Shown piece after piece: positions 36,709-45,067 of a stretch of DNA of 64,000 bases. The DNA comes from Novosphingobium chloroacetimidivorans (GTDB taxonomy: Bacteria; Pseudomonadota; Alphaproteobacteria; Sphingomonadales; Sphingomonadaceae). Location of the stretch: positions 62,001 through 126,000 of the forward strand of contig NZ_JACHLR010000006.1 in NCBI RefSeq assembly GCF_014204535.1, given 5' to 3'. Numbering within the stretch: the first letter of the stretch is position 1; each line of letters starts with the position of its first letter. Position numbers and translations under genes: made by a program. The notes under the pieces are model-generated. The model was not told the origin of the DNA, did not search any database, and was given only the letters and a program-made list of their open reading frames with translations.

Positions 36709-37406
36709 CGGCGGCGCTCCACGCAGTAGCGGAAGGGAAAGCGCCAGCGCACGCTTGCCGCGCGGTCGACGCCCGCCTGTCGCAGCAACGCGTGCCACTC
36801 GTCGCGCCGAAAGCTGCGCGCGATCGAAAGCGGACCGTCGTGCCGCACGAAGGGGTGCCAGCGGGCCAGCGCGGCGAGCGCGGTGAAGCCGTACCAGGGC
36901 AGGGCGTGGCGGTGCAGATCGTTGACGAACCAGCCGAGGCCGGCAGTGGCTTCCATCCAGGTGCAGAAGCGGACCACCTCGGCATCGTCCATGTGATGCG
37001 TCACGAGCGAACTGATGATCAGATCGGGCCGCTCGCGCTCGGCCCAGGCATAGGCATCGCCGGTGCACCACTCGATGGACGCGTCGGGCGGCGTCAGCGA
37101 GCGCGCGACGGGTTCGCTGCGCGGATTGAGATCGATGCCGACGAGCCTTGCGGACAGGCCCCTGGCGCGCAGCACTTCGGCGATCGCGCGCAGCATGTCG
37201 CCGGCGCCGAAGCCCACGTCCAGGATCGTGGGAGTGCGCGGAGCTTGCCGTACCGCCTCGGTCACGAAGCGCAGAGTGGGGCCGCGGGCGAGGGTGACGG
37301 TGTTCACCGCGGCAAGGTCCTTCACGCAGGCGGCGAAGTCCTCCGGCGTCACCTCCGCTCCGTCCATCCACTCGGCCGCTTGCGAGCGGTGGCGCAGATC
37401 GGGCAT
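36702..37406 (-). CDS. Class I SAM-dependent methyltransferase of the type III PKS operon
   Basis: The 234-residue protein has SAM motif I ILDVGFGAGDML (61-72), motif II LVGIDLNPRSEP, and SSLVTHHMDD in the catalytic region. It shares one base with the PKS stop region and overlaps the oxidoreductase start, so all three are coupled. O- or C-methylation of the polyketide is inferred. Its C-terminal half (WFVNDLHRHALPWYGF) resembles methyltransferases found with chalcone-synthase-like enzymes in bacteria. Confidence 0.85.
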   Translation of the reverse strand: MPDLRHRSQAAEWMDGAEVTPEDFAACVKDLAAVNTVTLARGPTLRFVTEAVRQAPRTPTILDVGFGAGDMLRAIAEVLRARGLSARLVGIDLNPRSEPVARSLTPPDASIEWCTGDAYAWAERERPDLIISSLVTHHMDDAEVVRFCTWMEATAGLGWFVNDLHRHALPWYGFTALAALARWHPFVRHDGPLSIARSFRRDEWHALLRQAGVDRAASVRWRFPFRYCVERRRW

Positions 37407-38515
37407 CAGAGCAGGCTGAAGCGGAAGGTCTCGGCCGCAAGCCCGGGGCCGAATGCCATGCCCAGGCCCTTGCGCTCGCCATGCCCTTCCTGCCGCGCCG
37501 CCATCATGCGCGCGAGCACGAACATCAGGGTAGCGGACGACATGTTGCCCTTCTCGCGCAGGACCGTGCGCGAAGGCTCAAGCGCTTCGGGCGGCAGCTC
37601 GAGCCCGCGCTCGACCGCATCCAGGATCGAGCGGCCACCGGCGTGCACGGCCCACAAGTCGAAGTCGGACGTCTGCTGCCCGCGCAGGATACCGTCGGCA
37701 TCGTTGCGCGTGCGCTCGTGCTCCAGGGCCTCGGCGATGCGGATCGGCACTTGCCCGTCGAGGTGCATGGCAAAGCCCTGGTCGCCGATACGCCAGGTGA
37801 TCAGATCGGCCGAGCCGGGTATTGCCGCAGGGCGAAAGTCGGTGAGCGCGATGCCTTTCGGCTCGGCGGTGACCAGAGCGGCCGTGGCGCCATCGCTGAA
37901 CAGCAGCATGGCGAGCAGCCGGTCCACCTGCGCGGTTTCCTGCAGATGGAGGGTACACAGCTCGACATTGACGACCAGCACGCGCGCTTCGGGCGTCGAG
38001 CGCACGATGTGGTGGGCCAGGCGCAGGGCGTTGACCGCGGCGTAACAGCCCATGAAACCCACCAGCGTGCGCTCGGCCGACGGGTCTATCCCGGTGCGGC
38101 GGATCAGGATCTGGTCCAGCCCTGGCGCCACGAAGCCGGTGCAGCTTGCCACCACGACATGGGTAATGCCCTGGCTGGCGATGTCGTCATCGAGTTGGTC
38201 GATCGCCTGCAGCGCCAATTCCGGTGCCCAGCGCTCGTACCGCTCCATGCGCTGCGCCGTGCTGGCGAAGGAGCCGCGCATGTAGAAGCGCTCGCTGTCG
38301 ATCGTCTGTCCGTCGTCGCTGACGGACGGCTCGATGAAGGAGTAACGGCTCTCGATGCCCGAGCGCTTGGCCATGCGTTCATAGATGGCGCGGCTGCGCC
38401 GGTCGGTGAGCATGTGATCGATCAGACCATGGAAGGCCCCGTGGACGTCGTTGGGCGGCACGGCGGTGCCGATCGCGTTTATGTGGGCCGTCGTCGTAGG
38501 GGTAACGGTCTGCAT
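37406..38515 (-). CDS. Type III polyketide synthase (chalcone/stilbene synthase-like)
   Basis: The 369-residue enzyme has the full type III PKS triad: Cys125 in VVASCTGF, His291 in WAVHAGGRSIL and Asn324 in KGNMSS, plus the C-terminal GMAFGPGLAAETF loop. Length is typical. It condenses malonyl-CoA units onto an acyl-CoA starter without an acyl carrier protein, giving pyrones or resorcinols. The ATG at 38515 is chosen because conserved sequence begins there; the longer frame to 38659 lacks a ribosome site. It heads a three-gene operon with the methyltransferase and FAD oxidoreductase. The product is unknown. Confidence 0.93.
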   Translation of the reverse strand: MQTVTPTTTAHINAIGTAVPPNDVHGAFHGLIDHMLTDRRSRAIYERMAKRSGIESRYSFIEPSVSDDGQTIDSERFYMRGSFASTAQRMERYERWAPELALQAIDQLDDDIASQGITHVVVASCTGFVAPGLDQILIRRTGIDPSAERTLVGFMGCYAAVNALRLAHHIVRSTPEARVLVVNVELCTLHLQETAQVDRLLAMLLFSDGATAALVTAEPKGIALTDFRPAAIPGSADLITWRIGDQGFAMHLDGQVPIRIAEALEHERTRNDADGILRGQQTSDFDLWAVHAGGRSILDAVERGLELPPEALEPSRTVLREKGNMSSATLMFVLARMMAARQEGHGERKGLGMAFGPGLAAETFRFSLL

Positions 38516-38661
38516 GCTCAGCACTTTCGCCAACTCCGCACCCCGCGGCACGATGCCAGCGAATGCAACCGGGTGCAAACGCCCGCGCGGGCGGATGGCT
38601 GCCCTTTGGTGATGCTGCGCGAAAGCCCGAAAGCCGAGCGGCGAAGCCAGGTGCGACATGA

Positions 38662-38695
38662 AAACGACCCGCCGCGCCGGTGAGCGCGACGGGTC
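38662..38695 (-). terminator. Terminator hairpin downstream of the 55-codon gene
   Basis: On the minus strand a GACCCG-T-CGCGC stem pairs with GCGCG-G-CGGGTC, followed by GTTTTC. It ends the small upstream gene before the PKS operon. A second small hairpin, CTTTCCT-CCCC-AGGAAAG, lies at 38700-38717. Confidence 0.6.
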
Positions 38696-38727
38696 GAGGC
38701 TTTCCTCCCCAGGAAAGCGGTGACCGT

Positions 38728-38895
38728 TCAGCGGCGGATGGCGCTGCCGAGACGGTGATGCAGGTTGGCGTACTTGGACGAGATCGGATCGTCCTCGTGC
38801 GCCTTGATGTAGTAGACGACGGCTTCCTGCAGCAGCTTGAAGTCCTCGTTCGAGAGCACGGCGCGCGCGCGGCTCGGTTCGGTCGTGGTGGTCAT
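38728..38895 (-). CDS. Small hypothetical protein (55 residues)
   Basis: I do not recognise a named family. The ATG at 38895 follows AGGAG at a good distance. The product is a soluble, probably helical peptide: a Thr-rich start, then LSNEDFKLLQEAVVYYIKAH and a basic end. It has its own terminator. It lies between aceA and the PKS operon on the same strand. The strong ribosome site and terminator support a real gene; its function is unknown. Confidence 0.7.
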   Translation of the reverse strand: MTTTTEPSRARAVLSNEDFKLLQEAVVYYIKAHEDDPISSKYANLHHRLGSAIRR

Positions 38896-39025
38896 GGTCA
38901 CGTCTCCTATCCTTGGCTCGCGTCTGTGAGCGGCTGGGTTGGCGAACGAGGCGAGCGGCAGCAGCGCCCCGTCCGGTAGTCTCAGGTGTTCGCTGTTCAG
39001 TGTCATCGGCGAACCCCGCGTTGGT

Positions 39026-39073
39026 TCAGGCAGCGAACTGGTTCCCCTGCTGCCTCAGGCAGCGAACTGGTTC
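39026..39073. repeat. 19-bp direct repeat at the 3' end of aceA
   Basis: TCAGGCAGCGAACTGGTTC occurs at 39026-39044 and again at 39055-39073. The second copy encodes the last five residues and stop of isocitrate lyase; the first is a duplicate just downstream of the gene. Confidence 0.85.
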
Positions 39074-40641
39074 ATCGTGTTGTGCGCGCCGCCGGCCTTG
39101 AGCGCGGCTTCACCGGCGAAGTACTCCTTGTGATCGTCGCCAATGTCGGAGCCGGCCATGTTCTGGTGCTTCACGCAAGCGATGCCCTGGCGGATTTCCT
39201 CGCGCTGCACCGCCTTGACGTAGCCGAGCATGCCCGCTTCGCCGAAGTATTCCTTGGCCAGGTTGTCGGTCGACAGCGCGGCGGTGTGGTAGGTCGGCAG
39301 GGTGATGAGGTGGTGGAAGATGCCCGCCTCGCGCGCCGCATCCCTCTGGAAGGTGCGAATGCGCTCGTCGGCTTCTATGCCCAGCTCCGTGCCGTCGTAG
39401 TCGATGCTCATCAGGCGTGCGCGATCGTAGGCGGAGGTGTCCTTGCCGGCCTGCTCCCAGGCATCGAACACCTGCTGGCGGAAGTTGAGCGTCCAGTTGA
39501 ACGAGGGCGAGTTGTTGTACACCAGCTTGGCATTCGGGATCACCTCGCGGATGCGGCTGACCATGCCACCGATCTGGGCGATGTGCGGCTTCTCGGTTTC
39601 GATCCACAGGAGGTCGGCACCCTTCTGCAGCGCTTCGATGCAGTCGAGAACGCAGCGGTCCTCGCCGGTTCCGGAGCGGAACTGGTAGAGGTTGGAGGGC
39701 AGGCGCTTGGGCTTCATCAGCTTGCCGTCGCGGCTGATCAGCACTTCGCCGTGGCCGACCGAGGTCACTTCCTCGCAATCGAGGAAGCTGTTGTACTGGT
39801 CGCCGATATCGCCGGCTTCGCGGGTGAAGGCGATCTGCTTGGTGAGGCCGGCACCCAGCGAGTCGGTGCGCGCGACGATCAAGCCGTCATCGACGCCCAT
39901 TTCCATGAACGCGTAGCGGATGGCGCGGATCTTGGCGATGAAGTCCTCGTGCGGCACGGTGACCTTGCCGTCCTGGTGGCCGCACTGCTTTTCGTCCGAA
40001 ACCTGGTTCTCGATCTGCAGGCAGCAGGCGCCGGCCTCGATGAACTTCTTGGCGAGCAGATAGGTCGCCTCGGCATTGCCGAACCCGGCGTCGATGTCGG
40101 CGATGATCGGCACGACGTGCGTCTCGTAGTTGTCGATCGCGTGCTCGATGCGCTTGGCTTCCAGCTCGTCGCCGGCTTCGTGCGCCTTGTCGAGGTCGCG
40201 GAACAGGCCGCCAAGCTCGCGGGCGTCGGCCTGTTTGAGGAAGGTGTAGAGTTCGTGGACCAGCGCGGGAACCGAGGTCTTCTCGTGCATCGACTGGTCG
40301 GGCAGCGGACCGAACTCGGAGCGCAGCGCCGCGACCATCCAGCCCGACAGGTAGAGGTAGCGGCCCTTGGTGGTGCCGAAGTGCTTCTTGATGCTGATCA
40401 GCTTCTGCTGGCCGATGAAACCGTGCCAGCAGCCCAGCGACTGCGTGTAGTTGGCCGGATCGGCGTCATACGCGGCCATGTCGGCGCGCATCACCTTGGC
40501 GGTGTACTTGGCGATGTCGAGGCCGGTGCGGAAGCGGTTCTGCAGGCGCATGCGAGCCACGGACTCCGCTTCGATCCCGTCCCAGTTGCGTTCGGTCTCG
40601 ATCGTCTGGCCGGCTTCGGCGATGGTCTGCTGGTAGGTCAC
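39055..40641 (-). CDS. aceA: Isocitrate lyase
   Basis: Isocitrate lyase splits isocitrate into succinate and glyoxylate, the first step of the glyoxylate bypass needed for growth on acetate and fatty acids. The protein (about 528 residues) is the long Pseudomonas-type enzyme, with catalytic KQCGHQDGK (Cys near residue 220), the metal site region DIDAGFGNAEATY and YNNSPSFNWTLNF. I place the start at the GTG at 40641, which has AGGA eight bases upstream; an ATG at 40656 lacks a ribosome site. A divergent RamB/ScfR-type regulator and a 9-bp inverted repeat lie upstream, which fits control by acetate or acyl-CoA status. Malate synthase is not in the window. Confidence 0.95.
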   Translation of the reverse strand: MTYQQTIAEAGQTIETERNWDGIEAESVARMRLQNRFRTGLDIAKYTAKVMRADMAAYDADPANYTQSLGCWHGFIGQQKLISIKKHFGTTKGRYLYLSGWMVAALRSEFGPLPDQSMHEKTSVPALVHELYTFLKQADARELGGLFRDLDKAHEAGDELEAKRIEHAIDNYETHVVPIIADIDAGFGNAEATYLLAKKFIEAGACCLQIENQVSDEKQCGHQDGKVTVPHEDFIAKIRAIRYAFMEMGVDDGLIVARTDSLGAGLTKQIAFTREAGDIGDQYNSFLDCEEVTSVGHGEVLISRDGKLMKPKRLPSNLYQFRSGTGEDRCVLDCIEALQKGADLLWIETEKPHIAQIGGMVSRIREVIPNAKLVYNNSPSFNWTLNFRQQVFDAWEQAGKDTSAYDRARLMSIDYDGTELGIEADERIRTFQRDAAREAGIFHHLITLPTYHTAALSTDNLAKEYFGEAGMLGYVKAVQREEIRQGIACVKHQNMAGSDIGDDHKEYFAGEAALKAGGAHNTMNQFAA

Positions 40642-40727
40642 GGAAACTGTCCTCATGCGGTGATGCGTTGAAGACGGCCTATGCTGCAGATGCGTGCAGA
40701 GGAACGGTCGGCGGAGTCACCGTGTCA

Positions 40728-40754
40728 AACTTTACAGATGAACCTTGTAAAGTT
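40728..40754. promoter_or_regulatory. Palindrome AACTTTACA-N9-TGTAAAGTT, candidate operator of aceA/regulator
   Basis: Perfect 9-bp inverted arms, centred 74 bases upstream of the ATG at 40656 (about 90 from the GTG start of aceA) and about 39 bases upstream of the divergent regulator gene. The spacing of the two arms (18 bp, nearly two turns) fits a dimeric regulator, most likely the adjacent XRE/RamB-type protein. Confidence 0.6.
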
Positions 40755-40779
40755 GTGCGGCTATGACAAACACGGCTGT

Positions 40780-42165
40780 ATGGCTGAAGCGCGTCCCCTC
40801 TATCTCGGTCCTCGCCTGCGCCGGCTGCGGCGCGAACTGGGGCTTACCCAGCAGGTCATGGCCGAGGATCTGGGTATCTCGCCTTCGTACATCGCCTTGC
40901 TGGAACGCAACCAGCGCCCGGTCACCGCCGACATGCTGCTGCGCCTGGCGCGCACTTACCGCCTCGACGTCACCGACCTCGCCAGCGAGGACGGCGAGAG
41001 CTATGCGCGCCGCATCGCGGACGTGCTGCGCGATCCGATCTTCTCCGACATCGACATGCCGGCGCTGGAGGTGTCCGATCTCGCGACCAGCTTTCCCGGC
41101 ATCTCCGAGGCGCTGCTGCGGCTGCACGGCGCCTACGTGCGGGAGCAGCAGGCACTTGCCCAGCGGCGCGCCGGAGCAGGGGAGGGCGAGGCGCAGGACC
41201 CGGTGGCCGAGGCGCAGGCGTTCCTGGCCAGCCGCCGCAACTATATCGACAGCCTCGATCGCCGCGCCGAAGACCTCGCCGCCGAGATCGACAAGGAGGG
41301 CGGCGCCGCCAAGTTCCTCGCCACCAAGGGCGTGCGCGTGCGCTTCCTGCCGCCCGACGTGCTGGTCGATGCGCTGCGCCGGTTCGACAGGCACAACCAG
41401 CAGCTGTTGATCGCGGACACGCTCGACCCTGCGGCGCGCGCGTTCCAGATCGCGCTCCACATCGCGTACACCGCGTTGCGCGGCGAGATCGCGCAAGTGC
41501 TGCGCGAAGGGGTGTTCTCCACCAAGACGGCCGAGACACTGGTGCGTCGCGGCCTTGCCGCTTACGCCGCCGGTGCGCTGGTGATGCCGTACGAGCGCTT
41601 CTTCCGCACGGCCGAGGCGCGTGGCTACGATGTCGAGGCAATTGCCGGCGTGTTCGGCGCGAGCTTCGAGCAAGTGGCGCATCGCATGACCACGCTGCAG
41701 CGGCCGGGGCAGGAAGGCGTTCCGTTCTTCTTCCTGCGGGTCGACGAGGCGGGCAACGTCTCGAAGCGGCTCGACGGGGCAGGTTTCCCGTTTGCGGCGC
41801 ATGGCGGCGGATGCCCCTTGTGGAGCCTGCACAAGGCTTTCCGCCACCCCGGCGAGGTGCTGGTGCAGTGGCTGGAACTGCCCGACGGCCAGCGCTTCTT
41901 CTCGATCGCGCGCACCGTCGGGGCGGTGGGGCGGGGGCAGGGACGCACGCTACGCGCCATCGCACTCGCCTGCGCCGCGGCGGACGCGACCCGGCTCGCC
42001 TATGCTCGGGATGATGCGCAGCCCATGCCCACGCCGATCGGTGTGACATGCCGCCTGTGCCACCGCGCAGAATGCGAAGCTCGCTCCGCCCCGCCGATCG
42101 GCCGCGAGATCCTGACCGACGAATACCGTCGGCCGCCCCAGCCCTTTGCCTTTGCGGAGAGCTAG
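40780..42165 (+). CDS. XRE-family short-chain acyl-CoA regulator (RamB/ScfR type)
   Basis: The 461-residue product has an N-terminal XRE helix-turn-helix (LGPRLRRLRRELGLTQQVMA, then GISPSYIALLERNQRPVT), a middle IrrE/ImmA-like domain (about 170-290) without the HExxH zinc motif, and a C-terminal domain ending in the cysteine cluster CRLCHRAECEA. This layout is that of RamB in Corynebacterium, which controls acetate and glyoxylate genes. Position divergent to aceA supports the same role. The start at 40780 leaves the palindrome upstream; in-frame ATGs further up lie within or before it. Confidence 0.9.
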   Translation: MAEARPLYLGPRLRRLRRELGLTQQVMAEDLGISPSYIALLERNQRPVTADMLLRLARTYRLDVTDLASEDGESYARRIADVLRDPIFSDIDMPALEVSDLATSFPGISEALLRLHGAYVREQQALAQRRAGAGEGEAQDPVAEAQAFLASRRNYIDSLDRRAEDLAAEIDKEGGAAKFLATKGVRVRFLPPDVLVDALRRFDRHNQQLLIADTLDPAARAFQIALHIAYTALRGEIAQVLREGVFSTKTAETLVRRGLAAYAAGALVMPYERFFRTAEARGYDVEAIAGVFGASFEQVAHRMTTLQRPGQEGVPFFFLRVDEAGNVSKRLDGAGFPFAAHGGGCPLWSLHKAFRHPGEVLVQWLELPDGQRFFSIARTVGAVGRGQGRTLRAIALACAAADATRLAYARDDAQPMPTPIGVTCRLCHRAECEARSAPPIGREILTDEYRRPPQPFAFAES

Positions 42166-42194
42166 ATTCTTAAAACGGTAGTCAAGCGCAGCAG

Positions 42195-42210
42195 TTCGAA
42201 ATCGCGACAA
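42195..42210. promoter_or_regulatory. Motif TTCGAAATCGCGACAA upstream of the acyl-CoA synthetase
   Basis: The same 16-base motif, with 13 matches, recurs directly upstream of the IclR gene (44041-44056). It is a candidate binding site for that regulator. The rest of the gap 42166-42345 shows no gene. Confidence 0.4.
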
Positions 42211-42345
42211 ATCGTTTGCACAGGCGAATAGTCGAAACTAGTTCTCGGTCCCGGATCGAGCGAGGTCGCGCGCGTCGGCGCGGGGTCACGCACTGCCATG
42301 ACTGAACCAGATACCTGTCCATAGAACACGTGAGAGGAAGCCATC

Positions 42346-43905
42346 GTGAGCCAGGAGCCCGCCGTCCCGAACGACCCGCACCAGGCGACCACCTTCCCGC
42401 AACTGATCCGTTCTGCCGCCGCCGCCTACGGAGATGCACCCGCCGTAGTGCTGCGAGATGCATCGATCCCGGACGAGTCCGCCACCTTCACCGAACTCGA
42501 TGCCCGATCGGCCGAGATCGCGCGCGGGTTGCTGGCGCGCGGCGTGGGCAAGGGCAGCCGTATCGGCTTCATCTGCGGCAACGGACCGCGCTTTGCGATC
42601 TGGTTCGCCGCCGCCGCGCGTATCGGCGCCATCGCCATCCCGATCAGCACCTTGATCCGCGCCAACGAACTGGTCCGCGTGTTGCGCCAGTCGGACGTGC
42701 ACGGGCTCTACGTGCAGCGCGAGTTACTGGGCAAGGATTACGTCGAGAGGCTTTGCGAGGCGCTGCCGGACCTGGCGACGGGCACAAGCCCGGAGTTGCG
42801 CATCGCCAAGGTGCCGTACTTGCGCTGGATCATCTCGCATGGCGACGATCTGCCACCAACATTCCGTTCGATGGACTTCCTGACCGAGGCGGCCGCCACC
42901 ATCGACGACGCCTTCCTGCGCGAGGTGGAGAGCGAGGTGCACACTTCCGACCAGATCGTCGAGATCTACACCTCGGGCTCGATGGCGCTGCCCAAGGGCG
43001 TGAAGCACAACCACGGACCGGTGCTGTTCCGCAGCCGTTACTTGAAGGGCATGTTCGCGCTGGAGCCCGGCCAGGAAAAGCAGGCGATGATGCCGATGTT
43101 CTGGGTCGGCGGGCTGATGATGTGGCTCGTGCCCGACTGGCAGGCGGGCGCGGTCACCGTCTGTACCGAGCGGACGATGAGCAACAGTCGCATGGCGTTC
43201 GGATCGGTGCTGTCGGACGATGACCTTGCGCTCCTGTCCAAGGCGCCCAAGCCCTGGTGGGGCCTCGGAATGAGCGAGACGCTGGGCCCTTACTCGTACG
43301 GCGACGACTTCCGCGCGCCGGGCTACCCGGTCTGCGCCCCGATGGACCACTTCGCCGATGGCTATGACGTGCGCGTGGCCGACGAGAACGACCAGCCGGT
43401 GGGCGATGGCGAAGTCGGCGAGATGCAGCTGCGCGGCTATCCGGTCGCTACCGGGCTGCACAAGCTGGAGAAGGCCGGCTACTATACCGCGGACGGCTAC
43501 ATCAAGACGGGCGACATGTGCCGCATCGAGGATCGACCGCAGGGACGGCGCGTGCACTTCGTGGGCCGCAGCGGCGACATGATCAAGACCATGGGCTCCA
43601 ACGTCTCTCCCGCGGAAGTCGAGATGGAGATGCAGTCGCTGGATGGCGTGCACAATGCCTTCGTGCTCGGCTTGCCGGACCAGGAGCGCGGGCAACTGCT
43701 GGTCGCCGCGGTGGTGCCGCGCGACGGTGTCGAGCTCGACTTCGCGGCGATCGAGGCGGAACTGCGCAAGCGCCTGTCGGGCTACAAGGTGCCGCGCGCC
43801 TACGTCGCCTTCACGCGCGAGGAAGTGCCGCTGCTACACAGCAACAAGATCGCCCGCCGCGAGATCGCCGCGATGCTCGCGGAGCGGCTGGGGCGGGATG
43901 TCTAG
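42346..43905 (+). CDS. AMP-forming acyl-CoA synthetase
   Basis: The 519-residue protein belongs to the acyl-adenylate superfamily. It shows a P-loop EIYTSGSMALPKGVKHNH, the A5 motif GLGMSETLGPYS, GYIKTGDMCRIED and the hinge region GRSGDMIKTMGSNVSPAEVE, with the catalytic lysine near the C-terminus (LLHSNKIARREI). The P-loop has SMAL where most members have TTGx. The GTG at 42346 follows AGAGGAAG. The IclR regulator gene follows and the two share an upstream motif, suggesting common control. The acid activated is unknown; an aromatic or fatty acid is likely. Confidence 0.9.
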   Translation: MSQEPAVPNDPHQATTFPQLIRSAAAAYGDAPAVVLRDASIPDESATFTELDARSAEIARGLLARGVGKGSRIGFICGNGPRFAIWFAAAARIGAIAIPISTLIRANELVRVLRQSDVHGLYVQRELLGKDYVERLCEALPDLATGTSPELRIAKVPYLRWIISHGDDLPPTFRSMDFLTEAAATIDDAFLREVESEVHTSDQIVEIYTSGSMALPKGVKHNHGPVLFRSRYLKGMFALEPGQEKQAMMPMFWVGGLMMWLVPDWQAGAVTVCTERTMSNSRMAFGSVLSDDDLALLSKAPKPWWGLGMSETLGPYSYGDDFRAPGYPVCAPMDHFADGYDVRVADENDQPVGDGEVGEMQLRGYPVATGLHKLEKAGYYTADGYIKTGDMCRIEDRPQGRRVHFVGRSGDMIKTMGSNVSPAEVEMEMQSLDGVHNAFVLGLPDQERGQLLVAAVVPRDGVELDFAAIEAELRKRLSGYKVPRAYVAFTREEVPLLHSNKIARREIAAMLAERLGRDV

Positions 43906-44040
43906 GGTTGTTCAAGCGGATCGGCCGGCGGCGTCATCCATGGCGGGTGAAGCACAGAGTGGTGGCTGGGCAGTCGGCGCCGTCCCCATGAGGGAACATG
44001 CTGCTATTGACGTGCGCAGTCCAACGACATACCCGCGCAA

Positions 44041-44056
44041 TTCGAAATAGCGAAAG
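44041..44056. promoter_or_regulatory. Motif TTCGAAATAGCGAAAG directly before the IclR gene
   Basis: This second copy of the motif found upstream of the acyl-CoA synthetase lies 5 bases before the iclR-type start, a place fitting autoregulation. Confidence 0.4.
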
Positions 44057-44061
44057 TTACT

Positions 44062-44916
44062 ATGTCGCGGTCCTCCCCGGGTGTGCGTCGCGTCGCAGCC
44101 ATCCTGAATTTCATCGCCGATCATCCCGGCCAGGCTTTCGCGCTCACCGATCTCGTCCGCGCGCTCAAGCTCAGCCGCGCCACCTGTCATGCCCTGCTGA
44201 CGGGCCTTGTCGATGTCGGCTACCTCTATCGCACGGGCGACAAGACTTATGTGCTCGGCCCGGCGCTGGCCGCGATCGGACGCACTGCGGCGGACCACTT
44301 CTCGCCGTTGCAGGTGGCGCAGCCGGAGATGCGCGCGATCGCCGACGACTTCGATGTCGTGTGCGGAGCCTACTTCCTGGAAGGCGACATGATGCACCTG
44401 CGCGAGCGGGCGACCTCGGCCAACCACGTCGGCTATCCGGTGCCGCTGGGCACGCGCATGCCGTTGACCACGGTGCAGGCGACGGTGTTCTTCGCGCGCT
44501 CGCCCAAGGATGCGACGGCCTGGCTGGAGCGTAACATCCCCGACGTGGAGGAGGCACGGCGCGAGGCGCTGTTTGCCGGCATGGAGTTCGTTCGCGAGCA
44601 CGGCTACATCGGCCTGACGCGCCGGTCAGGCGTTGGTCCGGCCTTCGAGAACGCCGCGCCGCACATGCGCAGCGCGCGCGATGAGCCACCGGTCGTTCCG
44701 CTGCTGCAGGTCGAGGATGACACCCGCTACCCGCTCGCGGCGATCATGGCGCCGATCTACGATGCTCGCGGCAAAGTCACGATTTCGCTGCTGATGGCCG
44801 GCTTCCACGATCTGCAATCGGGTGCAAGGCTGCGCGAAGCAGGCGGCCGTCTGAGCGCCGCCTGCAAGCGGGTGTCAGACTTCCTCGCCGGCCGTATCGA
44901 GCCGCTGGAGGACTAA
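44062..44916 (+). CDS. IclR-family transcriptional regulator
   Basis: The 284-residue product has the winged helix-turn-helix of the family (RRVAAILNFIADHPGQAF, then DLVRALKLSRATCHALLTGL and the wing YLYRTGDKTYVLG) and a GAF-like effector domain with MRAIADDFDVV and PLAAIMAPIYDARGKV. It lies between an acyl-CoA synthetase and an APH-fold kinase gene, all on the plus strand. Control of a catabolic module is inferred. The ligand is unknown. Confidence 0.9.
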   Translation: MSRSSPGVRRVAAILNFIADHPGQAFALTDLVRALKLSRATCHALLTGLVDVGYLYRTGDKTYVLGPALAAIGRTAADHFSPLQVAQPEMRAIADDFDVVCGAYFLEGDMMHLRERATSANHVGYPVPLGTRMPLTTVQATVFFARSPKDATAWLERNIPDVEEARREALFAGMEFVREHGYIGLTRRSGVGPAFENAAPHMRSARDEPPVVPLLQVEDDTRYPLAAIMAPIYDARGKVTISLLMAGFHDLQSGARLREAGGRLSAACKRVSDFLAGRIEPLED

Positions 44917-44976
44917 GCCCCCGCTACCGATGCGCGCTGCATGCTTCAGCGCACTGGCGGACATGTGCGTGTCGTC

Positions 44977-45005
44977 TTGACCCGCATCACCCATCCACGT
45001 ATCTC
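44977..45005 (+). promoter_or_regulatory. Predicted promoter of the phosphotransferase gene
   Basis: TTGACC (44977-44982) and TATCTC (45000-45005) are separated by 17 bases, with an operator-like palindrome about 20 bases downstream. Confidence 0.45.
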
Positions 45006-45025
45006 GATCATACTGCCGAAAACAA

Positions 45026-45041
45026 ATTCACTATGGTGAAT
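45026..45041. promoter_or_regulatory. Perfect palindrome ATTCAC-TATG-GTGAAT, candidate operator
   Basis: A 6+4+6 inverted repeat between the predicted promoter and the phosphotransferase start, placed where a repressor would block transcription. The binding protein is not known; the IclR product just upstream is one candidate. Confidence 0.5.
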
Positions 45042-45067
45042 GTGGCGATGCCGAGTGGGAGTGGCGC

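Noticed and set aside
36709..37482. Upstream extension of the FAD oxidoreductase frame
   Set aside because: It overlaps the methyltransferase gene in another frame; the FAD loop begins right after the ATG at 36708.
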